Made by a program: the position numbers and the translations under genes. Shown here one piece after another: positions 49,301-58,272 of a DNA stretch of 64,000 nucleotides. The DNA is from Hymenobacter cyanobacteriorum (GTDB lineage Bacteria > Bacteroidota > Bacteroidia > Cytophagales > Hymenobacteraceae): assembly GCF_022631375.1 (NCBI RefSeq), contig NZ_JALBGC010000005.1, forward strand, positions 248,001-312,000, given 5' to 3'. The notes beneath the pieces were generated by a model. The model did no database searches, was not told the DNA's origin, and saw only the letters and a program-made list of their open reading frames with translations. Within the stretch, counting starts at the first letter, position 1. Every line of letters starts with the position of its first letter.

Positions 49301-52300
49301 CGTACGCGCACCACGCCAGCCCCATTGTAGCTGTGGTAGTCCGCGTTGTACATCGCATCGGCATTCACCGGACCCAGCTTGAACGTGCCTTTCGACACCG
49401 CCCGGCACAGATAATAGAAGTTCTTCGGAGTGCTCGTGGCAGTGGTGAACAGGTTAATCCGGTCATCGCGCACGTCCAAATAATCGGGTGTTGAGGCATC
49501 CTTCGCCCAAGCTAACTCACGCAGAGCGCCGATGCGTGGGTTCTCGATTTCCAGGCCAGCCGGCAGCAAATCCGTGATGGCGATATTCTTAATTTCGCCG
49601 GCCGCGTCGCCGGCTTCGATAGAAATTCTCACCACCACCAAATCGTTCTGGCGGAAGGTGGGGGTACCGAGCGGGGCGCCGTCGCGGGTGAGGAACTGGC
49701 GGCGCACTCTCAGGTAGGAGTCTTCCTCCTTCACCTGGCCGCTGGCCGAGATGCCTTCGGTTTCCCAGAAGTAGTAGAGGCTGCCCTTGCCGGCGGTGCG
49801 GATGCTGACGTTGCGGTTGGCCACGTTGCGCAGCGTTAGGTCTTTGCCATCGAATTTGCCGGCGGGTTTACCGTCGATGAACAGGGTGGCGGTGGCGGTG
49901 CTTTTGGCGTTCTGGCGGGCTATTTTACCGAGGGCGAGGAGGGCGAAGGCGCTTTCCTGGGTGCTGAGCCAGTAGGCCTGCTTCATCTGGCGGCTGAGCT
50001 GGCGGGCGATGCCGGGGATTTGCGGGTTGTTGGGGTCGGTGCTGACGAGGGCGTTGAGGATGAGGCCTTCGTCGCGGATGGGGGAGTAGAACGAGCCGTC
50101 GAGGGCGCGCCGGGCGGCTCGCTCGCTGCCGAACTTGGTGGGCAGCAGCTCGCGGAAGGCGCGCTGGTTGCCGAGCAGGCTCTGGGTGCAGGCGAGCAGG
50201 AACCGGGAATCTTCGGTGAGCAGGGGGCGGTTGGCGCGGTAGTAGTTCATGGCCACGGGGTCCTGGCGGCCGGCCAGGGCGAGGACGTAGAGCGAATAGG
50301 CGATTTCCTTGCTCGCGATGGTGCGCTGGCGGGCGATGTTGCTGACGTCGAAGTATTGATAGGGCTCGGTTTCGCGCTTTTTGAGGCGGAAGGCCAGGTA
50401 TTTCAGCACCTTGTCGAGGACGGATTTATTCACCGCGAAGCCGGCTTGCTGGGCTTCCTGCAGGAAATGGGCGGCGTAGGCGGTGGCCCACCAGTTGTCG
50501 TAGTCGCCGCCCGGCCAGTAGCTAAGGCTGCCGTTGTAGAGTTGCATCGCCTCAATCTTGCGGATGGCTTCCTGCACGTGGTAGTTCGGGTTGTAGCGCT
50601 GGGCCTTGGCGGCGGCCCCGGTTTTCTGCTGCAAAGTGGCCGCCAAATCGGCGTAGTAGAGTTGCGGGAAGGCGGCCGACACGGTTTGCTCCAGGCAGCC
50701 GTAGGGGTATTGCAGCAGGTAGCGCAAATCCTTGCTGAACTCCGTGAGCGGCGAGCGGCTCACGACAAGCCTACTGCTGAGCGAGGTGGGCAGGAAATCG
50801 GTTTTCAGGTTGAGTGGGAGCGTGGCCCCGCCGGCAATCACGCCGCTGCCGGTGCGCTTTTCGAGCGAGGCGGCGGGGCGAATTGGGAGTTCGACGGTTT
50901 CGGTATAAAAGAAGCTTGTTTTTTTGCCCTGGTCATCAACTGAAATACCGCTAACAAATTTGCCAATTCCTACACCATGAGCTACCAAATGAGCAGTGAC
51001 TACTTGCTCTGAATTAGGCGGTATTGTGATTTTTAACATGGCGTGGCCACCAGCATAATTGCGCAAAAAATCACTAGAATGAGTAGGCGCAAGCGGAATA
51101 GAAATAGTCAGTCTGTCCTTGATTCCTTCCCACGGCCGATTGTTCAATTCCACATTTTTGGAAATGTCGCCAGCTTTAAATCCAGCGTAACCCGTAATCG
51201 GTTTGTTGGTTGTATTGGTTAAAATCATTCTAACAAATGCCGTGTCACCCGGGCTCATAAACCGGGGCAGCGCCGTGGAAATTACCACCGGGTCGGCCAC
51301 CTTCATCGTGAATTCGGCCGAGCCGAATGCATCGTCTTTGTAGGCCACGGCCATGATGCGGAGCGCCCCGCTGAACTGCGGCACGCGCACCCGGTAGCGC
51401 ACTTTGCCGTCGCCGTCGGCGGTGAGGACGCCGCTCCATTTCGAGACCAGTTTCACGCGGCGGTTGGGCACGGGGTTGGTGCGGTTGCGCATGTCGGCCG
51501 CGTCGCCGCCGCTGCTGCTGGTGCCGAGTTCGGGCAGCAGGAAGGGGTACACGTCGAAGGCCGACACTTCGAGGGCGCGCTTCTGGTAGAAGTAGGCATG
51601 CGGGTCGGGCGTCTGGTAGTTTTTGAGCTGGAGAATGCCTTCGTCTACCACGGCCAGGGTGAGCTGGGCGCGGGGCGCGGTGGTGATTTCCACGGTTTGC
51701 CAGGTCTGGGAGCGGCTGGCGGCGGGCGCGGCAATGGCCACGGCGAGGCGCGAATCGGCCTTTTCCACGGTCAGGGGCAAGAAGCCGCGGGCCACGGTGA
51801 GGGGCAGGCGGTCCTGGGCGGTGTGGGCGCGCACGGCGGTGGCGGTCACGTACACGTTGGGGACGTGCTCGGCTTTGATGGGGATTTTGACCTCGGCCGC
51901 CTTGCCGTCGGTGGTCACGTAGAAATGGTCGAGCACGTTGGCCCGCTCCACCGTCACCAGAATGCGGCCGGCGAAGGGCGATTTCAGCAGCAGGTTAGCC
52001 GTTTCGCCGGGTTCGTACTTGGGCTTGTCGGCCTCGATGGTCACTTCGCCCTCGTTGTTCACCTCGAAGGAATTGGCCTGGGTATCGCCGTAGCCGTAGG
52101 CGTAAAACCGCTGCGTGACGTAGCTGCTGGCGCCCGGCCGGCTCACGCGCACCTCGTATTCGCCCGAGTAGATGGGGGTGAAGCTGAAGCTGGTTTCGGC
52201 CCCCACGGCGCGGCTCTGGCTCAAAATCACCTGGTCGCGCTGCTGCGAATTGTACACGTATCGGCCGCCCTGGCGCTCCAGCACGGTTTCCCAGAGCTTG

Positions 52301-54909
52301 CGCACCACCTTGATGTCGGCCTGCGCCGAGGTCGGTTTGCCGGCTGGCGTGAGGGCCAGCAGCTTCACCGTGAGGGCCTGTTTGGTGCTAATGAGGTCGG
52401 GCAGGTTGCCGATGCCGAACATCGTGGCCTGGGTTTGCACGTCGAAGGTGGCGAGGCGGTTCACGGGCCGGCCGGTTTCGTCGAACACCGTGGCGAAGGC
52501 CACGCCTTCCAGCGTGCCGAGGTCGTGGAAATCGGGGACGGTGTAGGCGGCGGTGCCGTGGCCGGCGGCGTCGGTGGTGCCTTCGCGCACGGTTTTCTCG
52601 AAGCGCGAGGTGAGGGCGCTTTCGCTGGATTCGCCGTCGTCGTTGGTGGTCCGGCGCTTTTCGCCGCTGTTGATGGTGAAGCTGTAGTCAGGAAATTTCG
52701 GGGCCGAGAAAACCTTCTGCTTCAGCGAGAATTCGACCTCAAACTTGCGGTCGGCGGCGGGCGGGCCGAAGAGGTTCACGGCCGTGATGCTGGCCGTCAC
52801 GTCCTGGCCCGGTTTTACGGTTTTGGGCGCGGCCGTCACGGTCACCTTCATGCGGTCGGGAATGAATTCTTCGACGCTGATTTGGCGCGAGGTCAGCAGC
52901 ACGTCGTTGCCGGTCAGCACCTCCATCGTGTAGAGGCCCGTCATGATGGTGGGCGGCAGAATGAAGCGGCTCTCGAAGCTGCCCGCCGCGCTCAGTTTCT
53001 GCTGCAAGCTGCTGTATTCCTTGCCGCTGGGTAGCAGCAGACGGATTTTCATCGGCAGGCCCGAGGGCGGACTTTTCCAGTCCTCGGTGCGGATAACGGT
53101 GTTGGTCCGCACCGTATCGCCGGGCCGGTACAGGTTGCGGTCGCCGTACAAAAACGCCTGGTAATGCGCCGCGTTCGACGTCAGCCCGCCCACCTCAAAG
53201 CGCGAGGTTTCAACCCGGCTTTTGGTTAAGTCGAGAAAGGAAAAGTCGGCATCTTTCACCGCCGTAATCATGCCCAGCGTGAAGCGCTTCATACTCGCCG
53301 CCGAGTCGAACTGCGCCACGCCAGATTTGTCCGTGGTAGTCGTGCCAATCACCTGGTTGTTCGAGCTCACGAGGTTCACCGTCACGCCCGCCAGCGGCTC
53401 GGCGGTGCGGATGGAATTGGCGAATACCACCGTGCCGCCTGTCGCGCCCTGCTTCACGATGAGGCCGAGGTCCGTCACAGCCACCAGCTTGCTCACCTGC
53501 AGCCACTGGCGCTCGGTATCCTGCACCCGAATGACGTACAGGCCCTTCATCGGACCCTGAAATTCGAGGTCTTTCAGGTTGAGATTGAGCAGGCGCAGGC
53601 CGTTTTCCTTAGCCAAGCCATCCACGGAAATAGTGCGCTCTGACAGTACGTTACCGATGTTCTCGGTGTCGTAATACTGGAAGCTGCGGTCGATGTAGTC
53701 GCCGTTTTCGTCGGTGTTCGATTCGCGGGGCTCGTCCTCGTCGTATTCGGGGTAGCCGTACTGCTTTTCGCCGCGCATCAGCTGCTGGATATTGTTGGCG
53801 TAGACCTTGGCGATGGTCACCTTCACCTTGGCCACTTCGTTGATGCGCAAACCCAGATTCCGGTTCCCCAGCGCGTCCAGGTACATGGCCTTCTCGCTGC
53901 TGGTGAAGCTCAAGCTCGGCCGCTCATCGCCAAACGAAACCGCCTGGCTAAACTCCTGATTCAAGCTGCCGCCCAGCGCGCCGCGCGTACCGGCCGCCAG
54001 CGAAATCTGGTAGGTTTTGCCCACTTCAAAGCCGCCGCGCAGCGCAAAGCCGCTTTCCAACGCCTCTACCGAAAAGGCCACGGCGGGCTTCACCGTGAGG
54101 TTGGGTTGGATGTCGGAGGCATTCACGGGCTGGTTGAGTAGCAGCGTCACCACCGGCTGGCCGTTGAGTAGGGAGCCGGTCAGCTCGCGCACTTCCAGCA
54201 GGCTCTGGTCGGGAATTTCGGCCTGGGCGGTGAGGACTTTGTCCGTCGGCTTGGTGCCGGTAGCGGGGCGCAGGCCGGGCGCAATATCAATCTGCACAGG
54301 CGAGCCCTGACGCACGTCCTGCATGAACGTCACGGCCACCAGCGCATCCGGCTCGGCGGAGTTTACTTCTACGGCTACGGGCTTGCCGTCCTGCGTCACT
54401 TTCAGCCGGGACTTCACATCGGCGGGCCGCACGGGGTAATTGAACACGAGGTTGGCCTTCAATTCCGCCGTGCCCGCCGCCCGCTTGGAGCTGCCGTAGA
54501 ACACCTGCGGCGCGGCCATATCCAGATACGGCGTGTGGAACTTGGGCCGATTCAGGGCCAGCTTCTGCTTGTCGCTGGGCAGCGTCTCAGGCCGCAGGCT
54601 GGCCGAGAAAACGGTGCTGGGCCGGAAGGGCTCCAAGGGCGAAAACGTCAGCTCCCGGTCGCCGGTCCACTTGAACTTGCCGCGGATATTGGGCGAAAAC
54701 GTGACGTAGCGCGTAGTGTCCCAGCGGTTTTGCTGCGCCTCGTCCACCACCTTTTCATCGAAGGTGAAAACCAGGTTGGAGTACGGGTCGATTTCGTCGC
54801 CGTCGGTCTGGGCCGTTTCGGCGGCTTGCTCCTGGGCGGTTTTTTTCGAGCACGAGGCGGCCGCCAGCAGCATCAGCAGCAGGGGCAAAAAGCGGTAACG
54901 GGCCAGCAT
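49297..54909 (-). CDS. Bacterial alpha-2-macroglobulin, lipoprotein (1870 aa)
   Basis: The start at ATG 54909 ('MLARYRFLPLLLMLLAAASC') shows a lipobox with the lipidated Cys, so the protein is probably membrane-anchored in the periplasm. MG-type beta-domains run the length ('GETANLLLKSPFAGRILVTV', 'KVRYRVRVPQFSGALRIMAV'). The thioester motif CLEQ is intact (Cys1405-Gln1408 in 'YPYGCLEQTVSA'), followed by an alpha-helical thioester domain. Bacterial A2M traps attacking proteases and is classically paired with PbpC, which repairs peptidoglycan. Here a RAYT-repeat element separates the two. The stop codon comes from a repeat. Residues about 1222-1335 are encoded by an unusually AT-rich stretch. 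Confidence 0.94.
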   Translation of the reverse strand: MLARYRFLPLLLMLLAAASCSKKTAQEQAAETAQTDGDEIDPYSNLVFTFDEKVVDEAQQNRWDTTRYVTFSPNIRGKFKWTGDRELTFSPLEPFRPSTVFSASLRPETLPSDKQKLALNRPKFHTPYLDMAAPQVFYGSSKRAAGTAELKANLVFNYPVRPADVKSRLKVTQDGKPVAVEVNSAEPDALVAVTFMQDVRQGSPVQIDIAPGLRPATGTKPTDKVLTAQAEIPDQSLLEVRELTGSLLNGQPVVTLLLNQPVNASDIQPNLTVKPAVAFSVEALESGFALRGGFEVGKTYQISLAAGTRGALGGSLNQEFSQAVSFGDERPSLSFTSSEKAMYLDALGNRNLGLRINEVAKVKVTIAKVYANNIQQLMRGEKQYGYPEYDEDEPRESNTDENGDYIDRSFQYYDTENIGNVLSERTISVDGLAKENGLRLLNLNLKDLEFQGPMKGLYVIRVQDTERQWLQVSKLVAVTDLGLIVKQGATGGTVVFANSIRTAEPLAGVTVNLVSSNNQVIGTTTTDKSGVAQFDSAASMKRFTLGMITAVKDADFSFLDLTKSRVETSRFEVGGLTSNAAHYQAFLYGDRNLYRPGDTVRTNTVIRTEDWKSPPSGLPMKIRLLLPSGKEYSSLQQKLSAAGSFESRFILPPTIMTGLYTMEVLTGNDVLLTSRQISVEEFIPDRMKVTVTAAPKTVKPGQDVTASITAVNLFGPPAADRKFEVEFSLKQKVFSAPKFPDYSFTINSGEKRRTTNDDGESSESALTSRFEKTVREGTTDAAGHGTAAYTVPDFHDLGTLEGVAFATVFDETGRPVNRLATFDVQTQATMFGIGNLPDLISTKQALTVKLLALTPAGKPTSAQADIKVVRKLWETVLERQGGRYVYNSQQRDQVILSQSRAVGAETSFSFTPIYSGEYEVRVSRPGASSYVTQRFYAYGYGDTQANSFEVNNEGEVTIEADKPKYEPGETANLLLKSPFAGRILVTVERANVLDHFYVTTDGKAAEVKIPIKAEHVPNVYVTATAVRAHTAQDRLPLTVARGFLPLTVEKADSRLAVAIAAPAASRSQTWQTVEITTAPRAQLTLAVVDEGILQLKNYQTPDPHAYFYQKRALEVSAFDVYPFLLPELGTSSSGGDAADMRNRTNPVPNRRVKLVSKWSGVLTADGDGKVRYRVRVPQFSGALRIMAVAYKDDAFGSAEFTMKVADPVVISTALPRFMSPGDTAFVRMILTNTTNKPITGYAGFKAGDISKNVELNNRPWEGIKDRLTISIPLAPTHSSDFLRNYAGGHAMLKITIPPNSEQVVTAHLVAHGVGIGKFVSGISVDDQGKKTSFFYTETVELPIRPAASLEKRTGSGVIAGGATLPLNLKTDFLPTSLSSRLVVSRSPLTEFSKDLRYLLQYPYGCLEQTVSAAFPQLYYADLAATLQQKTGAAAKAQRYNPNYHVQEAIRKIEAMQLYNGSLSYWPGGDYDNWWATAYAAHFLQEAQQAGFAVNKSVLDKVLKYLAFRLKKRETEPYQYFDVSNIARQRTIASKEIAYSLYVLALAGRQDPVAMNYYRANRPLLTEDSRFLLACTQSLLGNQRAFRELLPTKFGSERAARRALDGSFYSPIRDEGLILNALVSTDPNNPQIPGIARQLSRQMKQAYWLSTQESAFALLALGKIARQNAKSTATATLFIDGKPAGKFDGKDLTLRNVANRNVSIRTAGKGSLYYFWETEGISASGQVKEEDSYLRVRRQFLTRDGAPLGTPTFRQNDLVVVRISIEAGDAAGEIKNIAITDLLPAGLEIENPRIGALRELAWAKDASTPDYLDVRDDRINLFTTATSTPKNFYYLCRAVSKGTFKLGPVNADAMYNADYHSYNGAGVVRVR

Positions 54910-55009
54910 GGGGGAGGGGGGAGTGGAAATGCGCCGGAAGGTAGGCAGAAGCCCGGATTTTATTGCAACGCGAAAAGCACAACGGTATTGGACCGCGCGG
55001 CGGGCTGCT

Positions 55010-55597
55010 TTACCAGTTGCGAATAGTGGAATGCCGGGCCATATATGCTTGCAATTCAGCAATAGATTTCCCCTCCAGCTCTAATAAGGCCGCGTACGGG
55101 TTGCCGGGCAATTGCAATAAATTAGCAAACGCGGGCTCCGTCTTCAGGCCCTGCTTTTTCAAGCGGCGCACGGCCCGTCGCCACGCTTCGCCCCCGGCTT
55201 CCAGCACGGCAGCCTCCACCAGCAAATGGCGGAAACCATTTTGCTGCGCCGTCGGCAATGCCTGCCCAAATACTTCCACTTCGCGGCCTCGGTAGCGGAA
55301 GCTGCTGACGATGGATGGGTAGCCGCTAATGGTGTGCTGCATCAATTTGAAGCCAGTCCGGCGGCCGTAGTGCCGCTGCAGCAGCCCGCCGAAGCGTTGC
55401 GTTTCGGCAGGCGCTACTTCGCATAGCACGTCCAAATCACTGCCCGTAATATCAATGCCTAACGGAATGGTGCCGGCCAGCACGGGCTTGAAATCGGCTA
55501 GGACGGGCCAGAGGTTTAGCGCTTGCAGCAACGAATAGGCGCGTTGCTGGCGCTGGTTGCCGGTTAATAGATAGCGCAGGTCGGTCCAGTCTGGCAT
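55010..55597 (-). CDS. DUF4269 family protein (194 aa)
   Basis: The start at ATG 55597 begins 'MPDWTDLRYLLTGNQRQQRA'. The segment 'LAGTIPLGIDITGSDLDVLC' with a Ser-Asp-Leu-Asp pattern resembles the nucleotidyltransferase fold; DUF4269 is a recognised family with this signature. C-terminal helices include 'HLLVEAAVLEAGGEAWRRAV' and 'YAALLELEGKSIAELQAYMA'. The reaction is unknown. It lies between A2M (100 bases downstream) and a family B repeat. Confidence 0.86.
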   Translation of the reverse strand: MPDWTDLRYLLTGNQRQQRAYSLLQALNLWPVLADFKPVLAGTIPLGIDITGSDLDVLCEVAPAETQRFGGLLQRHYGRRTGFKLMQHTISGYPSIVSSFRYRGREVEVFGQALPTAQQNGFRHLLVEAAVLEAGGEAWRRAVRRLKKQGLKTEPAFANLLQLPGNPYAALLELEGKSIAELQAYMARHSTIRNW

Positions 55598-55621
55598 TGT
55601 GGAAATAGCAGGTCTAGAATT

Positions 55622-55707
55622 GTAGAGACGCGACACTTCGCGTCTCGGCGTTGAACGACGCTGTAAGGCAGGTGCGGGCGCCGAGACGCGAAGTGTCGCG
55701 TCTCTAC
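55622..55707. repeat. REP-like inverted pair, family B variant
   Basis: GTAGAGACGCGACACTTCGC with GTCTCGGCGTTGAACGAC, spacer, and the complementary arm. The hairpin is GAGACGCGA/TCGCGTCTC; relative to the main family B both sides of the stem changed together (A-T to G-C), i.e. a compensatory pair. Confidence 0.93.
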
Positions 55708-55710
55708 AGA

Positions 55711-56406
55711 TTAATGCACCAATTCCAGCACCTCGCGCAGCCGCTCCACCGCCCGAAACTCAACGCCCGCCAGCAGCTCGGCCGGCACGTGCTCGTGAAT
55801 CCAGTTGGCGTGGTAGGGCACGTGGATGGCCGGGAAACCCAGCTTCGCCACCGGCAGAATATCCGATTTCAGCGAGTTGCCAATCATGACGAAATTCTCC
55901 GGTGTGGCGCCGAGGCGGACGAAGAGGCGCCGATAAGTAGGAACGTCCTTTTCGCTCACGATTTCGACGTAGTCGAAAAAGTCGCCGAGGCCGGAGCGGG
56001 CAATTTTGCTTTCCTGGTCGAACAGGTCGCCTTTGGTGAGCAGAATGAGCTTGTGGCCGCGCTCTTTCAATTCGGTTAGCACCTCCACCACGTCGGGCAG
56101 CGGCTCGATGGCGAAGCGCAGCAAGTCCTTACCCAAATCCAGAATCCGTTGGATTTCCGAGCCCACCACCGCGCCGCCCGAAAGCTGAATGGTCGTCTCA
56201 ATCATTGAGAGCATGAACGACTTTGCTCCGTAGCCGAACAGCTGCATATTGGCCCGCTGCACATCGTAGAGCCGCGCATTGATGGTGGCGTGGTCGGCAT
56301 ACGGGGCCAGAATCTGGAGCAACTGCGCTTCGACGTGGTCGAAGTGCGGCTGGTTGGGCCAGAGCGTGTCGTCGGCGTCGAAGGCGATGAAGGTTTGCGT
56401 GGGCAT
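55711..56406 (-). CDS. HAD family hydrolase (231 aa)
   Basis: HAD motifs in order: motif I 'FIAFDADDTLWPNQ' (nucleophile Asp and general acid Asp), motif II Thr in 'LILLTKGDLF', motif III Lys near 'SEKDVPTYRRL', and motif IV in 'FVMIGNSLKSDILPVAKLG' with the metal-binding acidic residue. The cap domain lies between motif I and II, as in YjjG/phosphoglycolate-phosphatase-like members. The likely activity is a small-molecule phosphatase; the substrate is unknown. It is flanked by repeats on both sides. Confidence 0.9.
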   Translation of the reverse strand: MPTQTFIAFDADDTLWPNQPHFDHVEAQLLQILAPYADHATINARLYDVQRANMQLFGYGAKSFMLSMIETTIQLSGGAVVGSEIQRILDLGKDLLRFAIEPLPDVVEVLTELKERGHKLILLTKGDLFDQESKIARSGLGDFFDYVEIVSEKDVPTYRRLFVRLGATPENFVMIGNSLKSDILPVAKLGFPAIHVPYHANWIHEHVPAELLAGVEFRAVERLREVLELVH

Positions 56407-56418
56407 GGCATTGCAGAT

Positions 56419-56506
56419 GTAGGGGCGGGGCCTGCCCCCGCCCGTCGTTGAATGGTGGCGTCAATTGGCGGCGCGAACGGCGGGCGGGGGCAGGCCCCGC
56501 CCCTAC
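56419..56506. repeat. REP-like inverted pair, family A variant
   Basis: GTAGGGGCGGGGCCTGCCCC with CGCCCGTCGTTGAATGG, spacer, and the complementary arm ending GCCCCTAC. The stem is GGGGC-CT-GCCCC in place of GGGGC-TT-GCCCC. It lies between the divergent HAD and CAT-like genes. Confidence 0.92.
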
Positions 56507-56557
56507 GTCAGCCAGATACCTCGCTCAACCCCGCAAAGCTACCGACCTTTGCACGCC

Positions 56558-57184
56558 ATGAAGCACCTGATTGACCTCGAAACCTGGCCGCGCCGCGAGC
56601 ATTTTGCTTTCTTCTCGGCCTTTGAAGAACCATTCTTCGGCCTCACGGCCAACGTGGACTGCACGGCGGCGCAGGCCGAAGCCAAGCGGCTGGGCGTATC
56701 GTTTTTCCTCTACTACCTCTACCACGCCCTGGAGGCCGCCAACGAAGTCGAAGCCTTCCGCTACCGCGTCGAAAACGGCCAGGTCTACCTGTACGACCGC
56801 ATTCACGCCTCCGCCACCCTCGGCCGGCCCGACCACACGTTCGCCTTCTCCTTCATCGAGCAAAACGACACGCTGCCCGGCTTCATTGCCGCGGCCGAGA
56901 CCGAAATTGCGGCCGTGCAGGCCAGCACCGGCCTGCGCCTGAGTGACACTACCGGCCGGCCCGATACCGTGCACTGCTCGGCCCTGCCGTGGGTGCGCTT
57001 CACCAGCCTCTCGCACGCCCGCAGCTTCTCGCACCCCGACAGCTGCCCCAAAATATCTTTCGGCCAGGTTTTTTCGGAAGGCAACAGGCTGCAAATGCCC
57101 GTGTCGGTGCACCTGCACCATGGGCTGGGTGATGGCTACCACGTCGGTTTGTTCCTGGCCGCATTTCAGCGCCGGCTGGGGTAG
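56558..57184 (+). CDS. Chloramphenicol acetyltransferase-like protein (CatA family)
   Basis: The ATG at 56558 ('MKHLIDLETWPRREHFAFFS') gives 208 residues, close to CatA. The active-site motif HHxxxDG is present as 'SVHLHHGLGDGYHVGLFLA', and 'FGLTANVDCTAAQAEAKRLG' with 'FFLYYLYHALEAANEVEAFR' match the trimer fold. It may acetylate chloramphenicol or another hydroxylated compound; many chromosomal homologues do not confer resistance, so the resistance role is not assumed. A GACCTTTG promoter-like element ends only 6 bases before the ATG. The TAG stop belongs to a family B repeat. Confidence 0.89.
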   Translation: MKHLIDLETWPRREHFAFFSAFEEPFFGLTANVDCTAAQAEAKRLGVSFFLYYLYHALEAANEVEAFRYRVENGQVYLYDRIHASATLGRPDHTFAFSFIEQNDTLPGFIAAAETEIAAVQASTGLRLSDTTGRPDTVHCSALPWVRFTSLSHARSFSHPDSCPKISFGQVFSEGNRLQMPVSVHLHHGLGDGYHVGLFLAAFQRRLG

Positions 57185-57276
57185 AGACGCAATATTTTGC
57201 GTCTCTTCGTTGAACGACTACGTTCGAACGATTCCCGAACGGCGCGGCCGACAAAACGCAAAATATTGCGTCTCTA
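57181..57276. repeat. REP-like inverted pair, family B
   Basis: GTAGAGACGCAATATTTTGC with GTCTCTTCGTTGAACGAC, a spacer with ACGTTCGAACGATTC, and the complementary unit. The first TAG (57182-57184) terminates the CAT-like gene. It fills the gap before the LysR gene. Confidence 0.94.
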
Positions 57277-57303
57277 CCTCGTGCAATAATTCGTATTTAG
57301 TCT

Positions 57304-58209
57304 ATGCTCTCGCACCCGCACGAAGTGTTTCTGGAAGTAGCTCAGCGCCTGAGCTTCACCAAGGCCAGCCAAGCGCTGTTCACCAGCCAGTCGGCCGTGA
57401 GCAAGCAGGTGAAAGCCTTGGAAGAGCACTACAAAACCGGTCTGTTCGAACGCCTGGGCAGCAGCATCCAACTCACGCCGGCCGGCCGCAAGCTCTACGA
57501 GAAACTGCTGCAAGCCAAGCAGCTGCAGCAGGAGCTGCACCAGGAAATGAGCGCGCTCAGCCCTGATTTTGCGCCCAGCCAGCACCTCGTCATTGGGGCC
57601 AGCACCACCATTTCGCTCTACGTGCTGCCGCCCGTGGTGTCGGCCTACCTGCAGAAACACCCCAACCGCCAGCTCAGCCTCAAAAACCGCAATTCCGACA
57701 ACATCCTGCGCGCCCTGCTCGACCACGAGATTGAGCTGGGTATTATTGAAGGCATCCACAAAGTCAGCAACGTCACCTACACGCCGCTGCTGACGGATGA
57801 TGTAGTTGCCGTGTGTGCCGCCGGCAATACGCTGGCCGGGCGCACCCTCGAAGTGCGCGACCTGCTCACCACGCCGCTGGCCCTGCGCGAGGCCGGCTCG
57901 GGCACGCTGGCCGTGCTGGAGGAGGCCCTGGCCCGGCACCGCATCAAGCTGGCGGCCCTGCCGGTGCGGGTGCGCCTGGGCGGCACCGAAGCCCTCAAAA
58001 ACTTCGTGCGCGTCGATACCTGCCTGGCCTTTCTGCCCCGGCAGGCGGTGCTGAAGGAGTTGGCCTCGGGCGAGTTTTCGGAGGTGAAAATCAAGGATTT
58101 TCCGCTGCGGCGCGAGTTCAACTTCATTCAGCGCAAGGGCACCGAAAACAACGCGCCGTATAAGGATTTCCTGCAATTCACGCGGCGATACTATTCCGGA
58201 AAGGCATAG
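57304..58209 (+). CDS. LysR family transcriptional regulator
   Basis: 301 residues. The N-terminal winged helix-turn-helix 'EVAQRLSFTKASQALFTSQS' and 'AVSKQVKALEEHYKTGLFER' is followed by a periplasmic-binding-protein-like effector domain ('LVIGASTTISLYVLPPVVSA', 'EIELGIIEGIHK', 'LREAGSGTLAVLEEALARH'). The effector and targets are unknown. The next gene, threonine synthase, is 63 bases downstream on the same strand, so co-regulation is possible. Fragments of DNA just before its start belong to a family B repeat. Confidence 0.93.
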   Translation: MLSHPHEVFLEVAQRLSFTKASQALFTSQSAVSKQVKALEEHYKTGLFERLGSSIQLTPAGRKLYEKLLQAKQLQQELHQEMSALSPDFAPSQHLVIGASTTISLYVLPPVVSAYLQKHPNRQLSLKNRNSDNILRALLDHEIELGIIEGIHKVSNVTYTPLLTDDVVAVCAAGNTLAGRTLEVRDLLTTPLALREAGSGTLAVLEEALARHRIKLAALPVRVRLGGTEALKNFVRVDTCLAFLPRQAVLKELASGEFSEVKIKDFPLRREFNFIQRKGTENNAPYKDFLQFTRRYYSGKA

Positions 58210-58272
58210 CCTATTCCAAATGCCCATCCCATTGCGGCATACCCCGGGCAAGGCCATTCCGTACTTTGCCCC

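Noticed and set aside
51598..53034. A 478-codon frame antisense to the A2M gene
   Set aside because: Shadow of a well-supported gene, with low-complexity translation.
56558..57184. Calling the CAT-like gene a chloramphenicol resistance determinant
   Set aside because: The HHxxxDG motif supports the fold, but chromosomal homologues often have other substrates and no resistance context (integron, transposon) is present.
20356..57276. Interpreting the palindromes as CRISPR repeats or as insertion-sequence terminal repeats
   Set aside because: They are isolated inverted pairs in separate intergenic regions, not regularly spaced direct repeats. Only two units enclose a transposase, and no target-site duplications are evident.
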